In this document: piece after piece, positions 48,087 to 64,000 of the stretch
Numbering within the stretch: the stretch's first letter is position 1
Layout of the letters: the number at the start of each line of letters is the position of its first letter
Notes under the pieces: generated by a model
What the model was told of the DNA's origin: nothing
The model's database searches: none
What the model saw: the letters and a program-made list of their open reading frames with translations, nothing else
Made by a program: the position numbers and the translations under genes
Origin: Paragordius varius
Taxonomy: Eukaryota > Nematomorpha
NCBI GenBank assembly: GCA_964247055.1
Contig: OZ176052.1
Coordinates: 4,836,001-4,900,000, forward strand
Length of the DNA: 64,000 nucleotides
Direction: 5' to 3'

Positions 48087-50454
48087 CTATTTTTTGGCAG
48101 TAATAAACGAGGGTGGTTTGCCATTGCCTTCCCTCTCACTTACCCTCTTTACAAAAAATAAATATCTAGAATAATTAAAATTAAAGAGTAATCTTTATAA
48201 ATGTTGTTAATTTGGATAAATTATAAATATTTGTCTGGCAATCATAAAGGAAAAATATAAAGAAATTATGGCTAGGCTAGTAAAAATAAAATAATTAGGC
48301 ACCAAGGAGTAGAGAAAAAAAAAGAAGAGAGATCTGTATAACAATTATTTTTGATGACTTAAGAATTATGTTACTCTTTAAATTACATACTTAGCATACA
48401 AATAAAATAAAAACTCTACAAAACAAAGAAAAAGATTAATAATTACTAAAAGAAAACATATTTTATAAATATATTTATAGTATATAATAATATAATACTA
48501 TCCTTGAATATCTTGCCGCTTTCAATCACATGGTTTCATGCATCATCATATGTATAGCATGTTAAAAGATATATGGATATTAATACATTATTTATGGTAA
48601 TCTATATATTTATAAAAATGGAAAATGCTGGCTTTGTGATCTGGTACAGGAAAACCGGTAGACCCAATTAAATCCAAATATCGTAAAAATATAATCATTA
48701 ATAAATGTCCCGACAATAGCTTCGCCCTTTTTTTGAAATAGGCCCCCAGTTCGGGCCCACCCCGTATGAAAAACGGGTTTTTTTGAAAACAGAAGTCCAC
48801 ATAATTCGTGTCTTTGAGACAATTTTCTGGAGAACGTGTTGGACCATTTAATTTCAAATATGATTTTTGTTTACTTATTTTCGATTGCGCCGAACATAGT
48901 CGAGTCAGTTTTTTGATTTAAGCCCTCTTTTTACCCGCTCCCCCCGTAAAATGCCATTTTTTTTAAAAAACAAAGTCCACAAAAATAATTTTTTAAATCT
49001 ATTTTTCGCCCTAGGTATGAAACCGTAAAAATTCAATATGGATTCCACGTATTCCCTGTTAAAAGGCAAAAATTTTAGTCAGGCGTTTCTTTGATGATAG
49101 CTGCTGGGTAAGGAGCTACCCGCTAAAAACTGATTTTTCATGTAACTTTGTGATCTGTTTCCGGAAAACCGGTGAACCCATTCAAATCCAAACATCGAAA
49201 AAATTCAATCATTAATGAATGCCCGGACAATAGCTTCGCCCTTTTTTGGAATTAGGTCCCCAGTTTGGGCCCACCCCGTGTGAAAAATGGGTTAAGTCAA
49301 TTTTTTGGAGAACGTGTTGGACCATTCAATTTCAAATATGATTTTTGTTTACTTATTTTCGATTGCGCCGAACATAGTCGAGTCAGTTTTTTGATTTAGG
49401 CCCTCTTTTTACCCGCTACCCCCGTAAAATGCCAATTTTTTCAAAAAAAAACAAAGTCCACAAAAATATTTTTTTGATTGTATTTTTTTGCCCACGGTAT
49501 GAGACTGTAAAAATTCGAGAAAGATTTTTCGTATTGCCTGTTAAAAGGCAAAAATTTTAGTCAGGCGTTTCTTTGATGATAGCTGCTGGGTAAGGAGCTA
49601 CCCGCTAAAAACTGATTTCTCATGTAACTTTGTGATCTGTTTCCGGAAAACCGGTGAACCCAATCAAATCCAAACATCGAAAAAATATAATCATTAATGA
49701 ATGCCCCGACAATAGCTTCGCCCTTTTTTTGAATTAGGTCCCCAGTTTGGGCCCACCCCGTGTGAAAAATGGGTTAAGTCAATTTTTTGGAGTTGGACCA
49801 TTCAATTTCAAGTATGTATTTTGTTTACTTATTTTTGATCGCGCTGAACATAGTCGAGTCACTTTTTTGATATAGGCCCTCTTTTTACTCGCTACCCCCG
49901 TAAAATGCCAATTTTTTAAAAAAAAAAACAAAGTCCACAAAAATATTTTTTTGATTGTATTTTTTTGCCCACGGTATGAGACTGTAAAAATTCGAGAAGG
50001 ATTTTTCGTAATGCCTGTTAAAAGGCAAAAATTTTAGTCAGGCGTTTCTTTGATGATAGCTGCTGAGTAAGGAGTATCTATCATATGTATAGCATGTTAA
50101 AAGATATATGGATATTAAAACATTATTTATGGTAATCTATATATTTATAAAAATGGAAAATGCTGGCTTTGTGATCTACAGGAAACACGCTAGACCCATT
50201 CAAATCCAAACTTCGAACACCCCCCCAGAAGTCCGAAGGACTTCCTCGGGCTGCGTAGCAGCACGAGATTCTCGCTAGTATTTGATAAAAAGCATATATA
50301 TCTTTCTCATTTTACATTTAAAATAAAACCGGAACAGCTCCAAAAAACGATTTAAAACCAACAGCCTATATGAAATTATATTTATATTAAAATTGCAGGT
50401 TAATCTTAGAGCCTAGTTAATCATCCCATTTTTTAACATAACACTGCGCCCGAA

Positions 50455-50756
50455 ATTGGTGGGTATAAAAAATATCTCGATAATTATGTCTGATAAGAAA
50501 ATATATCAGGATTATCATAGTGCTTTTGTTTGGGCTCCTACGAGTTATTTATAAAAGTCATTACACTTTTATGGTAGTTCCATATCAAATAAAGCATTTG
50601 CGCACATTTTTTAAAAGCCAGAGGCTTCCTTCCAAAATTTATTACTAAAATAATTCATATACTACAAATAAATGCAAATCAATATAATAATTTAATTATT
50701 AGTTGTAGGCTTCGAAAGGCCCAATTTTTTTCTCTCTTCTAAAATGATCCTCCTTT
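50455..50756. repeat. MITE family 4, partial arm
   Basis: Starts TTGGTGGGTATAAAAAATAT and continues TATATCAGGATTATCATAGTG CTTTTG; this order also occurs, inverted, around the (TA)n run at 39220-39350 and at the left of the 27230 element. Confidence 0.45.
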
Positions 50757-51344
50757 TAACACTTCGATTCAAATTGGGGTATAATACCCCAGACCAAATT
50801 TAAGTTAAAATTTTTAAAAAACTGAAGGAAACGGTCCCAATTTAAATTTATGCCACTATCTTGATAAAAATTATATAAATATGCCAAAATATCTTGATAA
50901 AATTTTGTTTTGAAAAAAAAGTTCCATCTCAAACTACTTTGACGCCATTTTTATTTTACAAAATTTTTGCAAAATATCGTCTTCATTTAATTTTTAGGGT
51001 AAAACTAAAGCCAATTTTTAATAAAAATACATTTAACATTGATAGAAATAGAAAAAGCGGTTTTTTTTGTATTATTTTTTAATTTTACCATTTAAGACAT
51101 GTCACGTTGACGAAATTTTTACCTTTCGGTTTTAGCTTAAAATATATAATATCATTTGAATAAAATTTTTATATATTTAGGTTTATTAATGTTATATAAG
51201 TGCAAAATTTTGCCATGGATTTGATTCCTTCCATACTTTTAAAAGTATTTGATTTTAAACAGGTCTGGGGTATCCAACTACCCCAATTTGAATCGAAGGT
51301 CTAAAATGAGTGTGTTGCATCCAAGTGTTAAAAACGCAATTACG
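50757..51344. mobile_element. MITE family 3 copy (about 590 bp)
   Basis: Left end AACACTTCGATTCAAATTGG and right part CCCCAATTTGAATCGAAGG are inverted repeats, followed by TTGCATCCAAGTGTTA, whose AGTGTT mirrors the AACACT start. The inside is unique to the family and has no protein. Confidence 0.65.
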
Positions 51345-51464
51345 AAATTGCGTGATAAAAATTTTGAGTTAAATATTCATCAATTACAAATATTTTTTAA
51401 AAATATTTTTTCAAAAATTAATTTTTAGCAAAATTTTATTTAGCTTCCTTTATAATATTTTAAC

Positions 51465-52042
51465 ACTTCGATTCAAATTGGGGTATCTAAATACCCCAGA
51501 TCAAATTTGAGTTAGGATTTTTAAAAAACTACTGAAGAAAACGGTCCCAATTTAAATTTATGCTTCTATCCTAATAAAAATTATATAAATATGCTAAAAT
51601 ATCTGAATAAAATTTTGTTTTGAAAAAAAAGTTGCATGTCCAACTACTTCGACGCCATTTTTATTTTGCTAACTTTTTGCAAAATATCGTCTTCATTTAA
51701 TTTTAAGAGTAAAATTAAAGCTAACTTTTTATTTAAATTATATCTAACATTGACGAAAATAGAAAAAGCGGTTTATTTTGTATTATTTTTCATTTTTAGC
51801 ATTACCCACATGTCATGTTGACTAAACTTTGACCTTTCGGTTTAGCTTAAAATAACTTAAATTAAGTATTTTTGAATATTTTTTAATATATATTTCGGTA
51901 ATGTTATATAAGTGCAATAGTTTGCCATGGTTTTGATTCCTTCCATATTTTTTAAAGAATTTAATAAACAGGACTGGATTATTTAACTACCCCAATTTGA
52001 ATCGAAACTAAAATGAATGTGTTGTATCCAAGTGTTAATGAA
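51465..52042. mobile_element. MITE family 3 copy, adjacent to the last (about 578 bp)
   Basis: Same orientation and inner sequence as the 50757 copy (for example AAAGTTxCATxTCxAACTAC and CAAAATATCGTCTTCATTTA), with ends AACACTTCGATTCAAATTGG and CCCCAATTTGAATCGAA. The short open frames in both copies (50894-51082, 51636-51821) are shared repeat sequence, not genes. Confidence 0.65.
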
Positions 52043-52079
52043 ATAAGATTAGTTATTTCATTAATAATCTCAAGGTACT

Positions 52080-52414
52080 AATTTAGTCATGACGTGTGTG
52101 CATTAGCCATATATAATACCATGAATAAACTACTATTTCTGTTTATATGTTAGATGCTTTTGATAAATTCGATTTTTAAGCTTAAAAGTCAAATAAATAC
52201 GATATTTTGCAAAAATGGTGTGAATGGCGTCGAGGTATCTTATGGAACTTTTTTTCAAATCTAAATTTTATTTAATTTTGGCTTAATATAATTTTTTATT
52301 AGGATAGAGGCATGAATATAATTTGGCACAGCTTCTTTCAGTAGTTTTCCAAGAATATAAAATTAAATATAGTTTGGGGTCTCTAGAGATCCCAATTTGT
52401 ACCGAAGTTTCAAT
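52080..52414. repeat. MITE family 3-related element in the P5CDH promoter region
   Basis: Matches 43870-44205 and ends GATCCCAATTTGTACCGAAG, a variant of the family 3 end. It stops only about 70 bp before the P5CDH start codon, so the promoter and 5' UTR lie in or next to the element. Confidence 0.55.
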
Positions 52415-52483
52415 ATACCGATAGCTCTATCCAGGTAATCAAGAGCAGGATCATTTTGTGCGAATTCATTCATTATATTTGGC

Positions 52484-58154
<5,671 letters not shown>

Positions 58155-58238
58155 AGTGACATATTCCTATTTATTTAACTCATCTAGTCAATCTAAAACT
58201 CTACTAGTCAATTTTTGTTTTGTATTTATATATATTTA

Positions 58239-58440
58239 CAGTTGTGCTCACCTTATTGTTAGACAATTTATAATACAGTAGTGTATGGTATAAAAAATTT
58301 TTCCATAATTAAATGAACAAATTTAATGCTGTGATAGGTAAAAAATTTTAATTTTAACCAATTGTTATTTTTTTACCCATCCGCTACTGTATTTACAATT
58401 GGACAAAAATAATGTGAATTGGCCAACTTAATTGGTTTGC
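58239..58440. mobile_element. MITE family 1, diverged copy
   Basis: Starts CAGTTGTGCTCACC, with ACAGTAGTGTATGG and, inverted, CCATCCGCTACTGTATT as core arms, ending AATGTGAATTGGCCAAC. It lies in the probable 3' UTR of P5CDH, about 85 bp after the stop. Confidence 0.55.
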
Positions 58441-58939
58441 TATATTTTAAAAACAATCTTTTTTTCAAACAAGTCTCAGTTTTTTTGAATGAACTCTGAA
58501 TAATTATATATGAAACATTACAATACTTGTGTGATTCAAAAAATGACCCCAATGTGATATATTGCCAATCTTTTCAATCATTTACAATAAATTTTTAAAT
58601 TATCAATTTGGATGTTGGTTTACGGCTATAATTGGTTGTATGTTCACAAATGCAGCAAACCGTGATAAATACTTAATTTGATATATATAAAACGATTTCA
58701 ACTAAGTTAGCTTGTAGATGGATATTTGAGAAAACCCGTCTTGACAGAATTATTAATATTGACTCTTGTTTTATCTAAGATTATTTTTATCATATCGTAC
58801 AAATAAAACTTGTTTAGGGAAAGCATTTGCCCATGTTAGAGCTAGCAGCCCATTATTTTTGTTTGATATAAAATCTATATAATTTATACAATCGATTGCC
58901 TAGTATGTGTTTTCAGACGAGTCTAGACGCTTGAATATA

Positions 58940-59150
58940 CAGTGTGCGCATTAATGTTAACCAATTTACATAATTTTTGAGCAATTGGCAATACACTAGC
59001 GTATGAGTAAACAACAAAAATGGTTGAAAATTACAATTTTTTCCTATACATTAATTTTTATTCAGTTAAAGAATTTTTTGTATCATACGCTGCTACTTTA
59101 TACCAATTGGCCAACAATAATATATGTTACCAACATTAATGTGCATTAGT
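58940..59150. mobile_element. MITE family 1, best preserved copy (about 210 bp)
   Basis: Ends CAGTGTGCGCATTAATGTTA and ACCAACATTAATGTGCATTA are inverted repeats, next to TA on both sides. Core arms AATACACTAGCGTATGAG and ATACGCTGCTACTTTATACC are also inverted. CAGTG ends and a TA duplication suggest mobilisation by a Tc1/mariner-like transposase not present in the window. Confidence 0.7.
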
Positions 59151-59768
59151 ATTTTGAGAACGGTCGAAATGAGTTCGTTTTTAATACGGTGTAAGTTTTG
59201 TCAAATGTAGAAGTCATAAAATATCTTATACGACAGGCTTCATTTTTAGCAAAAACTAAATTAGATATTTCCAGTTAACTAAATTACAGTTTATTTATAT
59301 GCAATCAAATATATAAACTGATTTAATAAAATATCAAAAACTTGTTCTGTTTACCATGTTTAAATGTATACCCTACATAAATTCCCTATATATTCTCATG
59401 ACTAAGCGTGTGTTAAACTTTATGAACAAGAGGAAAATGGTGATAAAATGAAATATACAGTTATTCTTACCGATAGTTAAAAAGAAAACTAATTAGATGG
59501 TATTTTACAACTACATAAAATGAAAAACCGACATTTCATATATCCCACACAGGCATGATTTTTAAAATAGAGGTAAGGCTAGATATTAAATACATGGTAA
59601 AAGGAATTGTAGTAATATTATTATGTTTTATTGATTGCAAAAAATGGTTTTAATCAAATTCGGCCCTTTTCGATGCAACATAATAAGAGTATTTTGAAAA
59701 ACAATTTGTAAACCATAAAAGTTCAATTAAAAATTATCGAATAGGGCTATATTGGATTGAATGTTATA

Positions 59769-59990
59769 CCATTTGCAATTCAAATTCACAATCAAACAAT
59801 TATCACCCTAAAATAAATTATGTGTTTATTAATAGTTTTTGTTTAAAATTAGTATAAATAATACTAAAAAATTAATAAACTATGCCATAAAATATATTTC
59901 ATATTAATGAGTGTTATATTAGTCCGAAAACACGTAATTCATTTATAGGGTGAATTTGAATTGTTTAAGGGTGAATTTTAGTTTTAAATA
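59769..59990. mobile_element. MITE family 2 copy (about 220 bp)
   Basis: Left CCATTTGCAATTCAAATTCA with CACCCTAAAATAAATTATG, right CATTTATAGGGTGAATTTG with TTGTTTAAGGGTGAATTTT, are inverted arms of the family. Confidence 0.65.
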
Positions 59991-60841
59991 TATATTACTG
60001 AAAAAAATAGCAGCCAAATGCCGTAGTCCCTTTGCCACAATAACAAAAGACTTTAAAATGCTAAATTAAGTAAATAGCCAATCCTCAATATGATTTAGAA
60101 ATACTAAAGGAAAATTTTCTAATGGTTGTCAAACATGTATAAAAGGGTTTAATAAATAAAAAAGAGATAAAAACAATTAGTAAAAAAAACTTAATTGGGA
60201 GGAAAAGGGATAGACCGAAAAAATGTAATGAATAAGATCGTTCGATAACATGCCATTAAATATAAACCATAATTTATTTTACTCAACTAATTTAGCAGAG
60301 TAGAACACAAAAAGCATACATATTCTCGAAATAAATCGACAAATAATTTATATTTGGTACTTTTTGCTTTTTCGTAAAACAACATTTTTAATCCAATGAT
60401 CAAAAAATTATAAATCTCTTAATATATAGGTAGGAATGAGAATTCATTAGCAAATTTGACCATATATAAATATTACATTTATTTATAAACTTCATATTAT
60501 ATTTATAAGGGTACTTGGTGAATTATCTATACAAAGTGGTTTGTGGCAAATGAGATAAAAAAGATCTTTTAGTATATCAAAAATCCCTTAAAAATAATCA
60601 CAATTAAAAGAATATATGGTTGTGCTCATACTTGATGGATAAAAAGAATAATAAATTATTTACATATAAAACACCTTATTAATGACAACTCCAATTTGCA
60701 TTAACTAATAATTTTAAGTATAAAATTACACTACTAAATCATAATGAAAAAGACACATCATCACCATCATTAAGAAACTACTTATGTAATCTAATCAAAT
60801 TTCCAAAAAATTTGCATATACATATAAACAATATCGTAGAA

Positions 60842-63711
60842 TTAGTCAATTTTAACAGTTGAATAAATTTTGTAGACAAATGCGGTAGTTCCCAAGAAAG
60901 CTATTGCACCACACATGATACCCAACCCAGAGCAAAATAAGGCCATGTAACAGAAATAAAACGTCGTTTGAAAGGTCCCATACATTTTCGTTTTGAAAAA
61001 GTAATAGTAGATGGCATACAGATAAACATATCTAAGCATATATGATATACAAAAGTAAGAAATGTTCTTTCAAATGTTTTGTATCAAGGATTGTCGGATC
61101 CAAAACTATTTATTAGCTTTTTTTGGAATCGTTTTGCCCAAAAAAGAATTGGAAATAAAAATAATTTTTTATTTTAAGTTTATATAATCATAATAAATTT
61201 ATTTTTAATAATTTATTTTTGAAATTGTAGTTGTTAGATTTACGGAAAAAATGGTATTTTTAACCATATTTTTATGCTAATTCATATTTTTCAAAATAAT
61301 TCATCATCATCATAAAGGGTAGGACTCCAGATTCGGAGTTTTCGTTCCATGAAGCAATTCATATTCATCATATTTATACTTAGTGGTAATCTGAGGAGGC
61401 GATTTTTTACGTAACACATGCCCTTGTGTGCAATCAAATGATTTTACAGATCATTAGAAACTGCATTTACCATTGCGAATTTTCCATGCCCTAGCCAACA
61501 CCGCAAGGAAGTGGCAATAGGATTTTGTTATTAAACACCAATACCATAGGCCTAAAAAACATGAATACAGTTCCGGTCCGAATACCTGTTTTAAAGATAT
61601 AAATTGCCACTCATATAAAAAAAAGTTTATGGGCTAAATTAGCCCTAAGAGGTGTATAATTGCCATACCCCGCAGTTGACGCTCCTGTAAAAAAGCTGGT
61701 CCATTGCCATCTGTAATCTTCGGCGTTGAGGAGAAAGTAGGTGGAAACGATCGTTACACAAACGACCACAACAATCAGAATAAACATTACAAGGAACATA
61801 AATCCATAAACATAGTAAATCTTGTAGGCCCAAAACGAGGTAAAAACAAAATACCTAACAGAGACATACATATGCGAACAAAAAAATGATATTCATATGA
61901 AGTAATAAAGTTAAAAAGGCGATTAATTATGTATATTCTTACATTTCAATAAATATGGATCCAAATGGCAACAATCCTCCCATTGATACTATGAACCACG
62001 GTTCCATAAACCTAAAAAGTTTAAATTTATTTTTTTGTATATTATAAATTCAATGAACTTAAATGGATTTAGAAATATTTTATGCAATTATTTGAAATGC
62101 TAACCATTTCTTTTCGGGTATCGGTCTAGGTACTGCATTAACCCGACAAGGGTAATGAGGTTGACCAGAAATATTTTTACCCAACACTGAACCAACTATA
62201 TTGAGTGGAAATATCACAAAAAAGCAAATTGAAGCAACGGCAATCTACAAGGAGATTAGAATAGGTTTATTTTTTAACTGTGATATATATTATAAATAAA
62301 TACCAAATATCCAAGCCTTTCAAAATTCAAAGTAAAATAGAAACTGTAAAAAATAACTAGATTGTTTTTCAATATATTTATAAAATAATGATTATATTAA
62401 CGCTAAAATTGAAAAATATTATTTAGGCAAATTGTTAGTCTTATAATTATGATTAATTTTAAACAACTAAAAAGTTACCATGGACACAAAGGGAATACTC
62501 TTAGACGCATGATAGTAAAGGGAGAAAAAATTGATGAAAAACGCCGTACCGCACACTAGATTAGGGAATAGGAATGTTGAAAAGAGCATTTGACGAACCC
62601 AATTTTTCCCTAATTAATATATTTATATATACCATTTACAGTTCAAATTCACCCTTAAATTCAAATTCACCCTTGAACAATTCAAATTACCTTTGAACAA
62701 TTCAAATTCACCCTAAAATAAATTATGGGTTTAGGTTATATATTACCTATATTTTTTTATATTTTTTTAAAAAAAATTGTATGCAATCGAAACAATGAAA
62801 AAATAATATACTTTGCCATAAAAATATATTTAATTTTAATGATGAATTATAATAGACTGAAATTTCATAATTTATTTTTAGGGTGAATTTGAATTGTTCA
62901 AGGGTAAATTTGAATTGTTTAAGGATGAATTTGAACTGTAAATGGTATTAATATATTGCAATTTAAGTAAATTATTTAACATCAAAATTCCATTTTTTAA
63001 ACTAATGAGAACATATATACCGCCATTTTTGGTATACAAGCTTGTTCCAATATAACCGTTGATTGGTGAAGTGATTGAAAACAAGAAAATAGCTGTGCTT
63101 AACAATGAAGCCCGTCTTTGAAAAACATAACAAAAATAGATTATATTTATATTATTTTGTTCAGTTTTAAGTACATTAACTGCTAAAATATTATAATAAC
63201 GTTTGTATACAAAATTTTATGATACGGAAAGTAAATTTATATTTTAAGTTAAAACAATATTTATCCATTCTTTATATAAAACTAAAAATTAAAGTTTTAA
63301 TCCAAAAATAACATTATAATTCGACTAAAATCTCTGTTAATTTATTATGACTAAAAATGCAACTATAAAAATTATTTTATTTTCTTGTTTCGCATGTTTA
63401 CTCCATAATTATTATTAACAAACATTACGTTATAATTTGACTAGGATGCTTCAATTATAATCATTTGAAAAAAACAAATGAAAATGTAAACGCAAAACAT
63501 ACTCAGTATAAAGTTCGCCCAGTATGGCAAATAGGATTAAAAGTAATGAGACAGTACATAATTGCACACCCGAACCAATGAGTGATGAAAAAAAGGTGTT
63601 GTGTCTAACAGGTCGAAACACATCTCCATGGATTTGTTTCCAACCATACTCATCGCCCAAATCTTTCTCCAAGTCGTCTAATTCATCGTCTTTACTGTAC
63701 CTTGCATAATC
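60842..63711 (-). CDS. Transmembrane 9 superfamily protein (TM9SF2/4, EMP70), C-terminal 339 aa, gene continues past the right edge
   Basis: Minus-strand exons in the window are 63503-63711, 63021-63115, 62479-62609, 62105-62244, 61943-62011, 61669-61854 and 60842-61031, all GT-AG and phase-consistent. The visible part starts in the cytosolic/lumenal junction region ([17 protein letters not shown], then [12 protein letters not shown]). It then runs through the multi-helix membrane domain: [55 protein letters not shown] and [15 protein letters not shown]. It ends KIYSTVKID, whose C-terminal VKID fits the KxD/E Golgi-retention motif of the family. These proteins sit in Golgi/endosomal membranes and help sort membrane proteins. 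Family members are about 600-660 aa, so the lumenal N-terminal half should lie beyond 64000. The ending and the PEKKWFMEPWF block resemble TM9SF4 slightly more than TM9SF2. All six introns are 88-637 nt, with no micro-intron. Confidence 0.96.
62632..62945. mobile_element. MITE family 2, most complete copy, in a TM9SF intron (314 bp)
   Basis: Flanked by TA, with ends CCATTTACAGTTCAAATTCA and TGAATTTGAACTGTAAATGG as perfect 20-bp inverted repeats. Each arm has three tandem units of about 21 bp (TTCAAATTCACCCTTGAACA type) before a CACCCTAAAATAAATTATG block. It fills most of a 411-nt intron. The 75-aa minus frame (62878-63105) is part exon, part element. Confidence 0.8.
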
Positions 63712-63883
63712 CTACAATAATACAACAAATTTGCAAAAATTATCTTTATAATTAGAAATAGCAATATTATTGGATAAATTATATTAAAATATGTTCTAAC
63801 AGTTTTTGCGTGAATTATTAAAATTGGTAAAAATATGATACTTTTAACCAAAAAGTATTATTAATCGGCATAAAATAATTAAA

Positions 63884-63921
<38 letters not shown>

Positions 63922-64000
63922 GAACTGCTTTTTATGTCGTAAATTAAATTAGAGAGGATATTTTGCAGAAATCTTAAAACACTATTATATAAGATGTAAA
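63712..64000. other. Intron of the TM9SF gene, running off the window
   Basis: AT-rich with a (TA)n run of about 16 units (63886-63918). I see no further exon before the edge. Confidence 0.6.

Larger units (their letters stand above)
45259..48544 (-). mobile_element. RTE-type LINE, nearly complete (3286 bp)
   Basis: Flanked on both sides by ATCATATGTAT (45248-45258 and 48545-48555), a perfect 11-bp target-site duplication. Orientation is minus: 5' UTR about 48087-48544, apurinic-type endonuclease frame, reverse-transcriptase frame, then only about 15 bp to a 3' end made of AACC repeats. The absence of a long 3' UTR, the endonuclease-RT order and the short repeat tail fit the RTE/BovB group. 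The region before the endonuclease has GGCAATGGCAAACCACCC, a phrase common upstream of such endonucleases. The coding part is visibly richer in G+C than its surroundings. The perfect duplication and long open frames point to a young insertion. Confidence 0.9.
44246..50278. mobile_element. Helitron-like head-to-tail array, interrupted by a LINE
   Basis: Begins A|TCTATATATTTATAAAAATG and ends CGCTAG|T after the same two stem-loops as copy 1 (GAAGTCC/GGACTTC and GCTGC/GCAGC). In between the 5' head is repeated: TTTGTGATCTG motifs recur near 44278, 44787, 48632, 49147, 49627 and 50168, mostly 480-545 bp apart apart from the LINE interval. A larger repeat is also visible: CATATGTATAGCATGTTAAA plus the following TCTATATATTTATAAAAATG occurs at 48548 and again at 50084, and the left half of that junction (CTATCATATGTAT) stands before the LINE at 45246. 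So it was a tandem array of about 1.5-kb units before the LINE entered. No Helitron protein is encoded. Confidence 0.65.
58155..60841. other. Tail-to-tail intergenic region between P5CDH and TM9SF
   Basis: Holds both 3' UTRs, two MITE family 1 copies and one family 2 copy. I see no exon with homology and no obvious AATAAA close to either stop codon. Confidence 0.5.

Overview
The window looks like nuclear DNA of a very AT-rich animal. Genes are split by GT-AG introns. A cap'n'collar (CNC) bZIP factor is present, and that family is animal-specific. The most striking trait is intron size. Of 37 introns I could place by homology or frame, 7 are only 21-28 nt long and the rest are 66 nt or more, with none between. 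Among animals, dicyemid mesozoans are known for introns this short, but this window also has long introns, long gene-poor stretches and many transposons. A dicyemid, an orthonectid or another fast-evolving parasite therefore stays open. The organism call is inference; the introns are read directly.

Genes from left to right: an unrecognised acidic/lysine-rich protein of 260 aa (716-2792, minus, 6 exons, two micro-introns); a 1094-aa CNC-bZIP transcription factor of the NRF/SKN-1 type (7221-14653, minus, 9 exons); a gene-poor stretch (14654-28878); a one-exon 94-aa membrane protein resembling DMAC1/DUF4536 (28879-29163, plus); a transposon-rich stretch (29164-39865); ribosomal protein L10a/uL1 (39866-41143, minus, 5 exons, two micro-introns); a second transposon-rich stretch (41144-52483); mitochondrial delta-1-pyrroline-5-carboxylate dehydrogenase (52484-58154, plus, 15 exons, the first three introns all micro-introns); and the C-terminal half of a TM9SF (EMP70) membrane protein (60842-63711, minus, 7 exons, continuing past the right edge). 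The genes are housekeeping or regulatory and do not form a pathway or operon.

Repeats fill much of the rest. There are Helitron-like elements (TC start, CTAG end with hairpins, A|T insertion), one of them a head-to-tail array at 44246-50278. A nearly complete RTE-type LINE (45259-48544) sits inside that array, flanked by a perfect 11-bp target duplication. There is also a long-armed foldback element (about 35140-38290) interrupted by another Helitron, degenerate LINE relics, hAT-like short elements, and at least three MITE families that also lie in introns of the genes. I saw no retrovirus-like or capsid-bearing element, no CRISPR array, no rRNA and no convincing tRNA.
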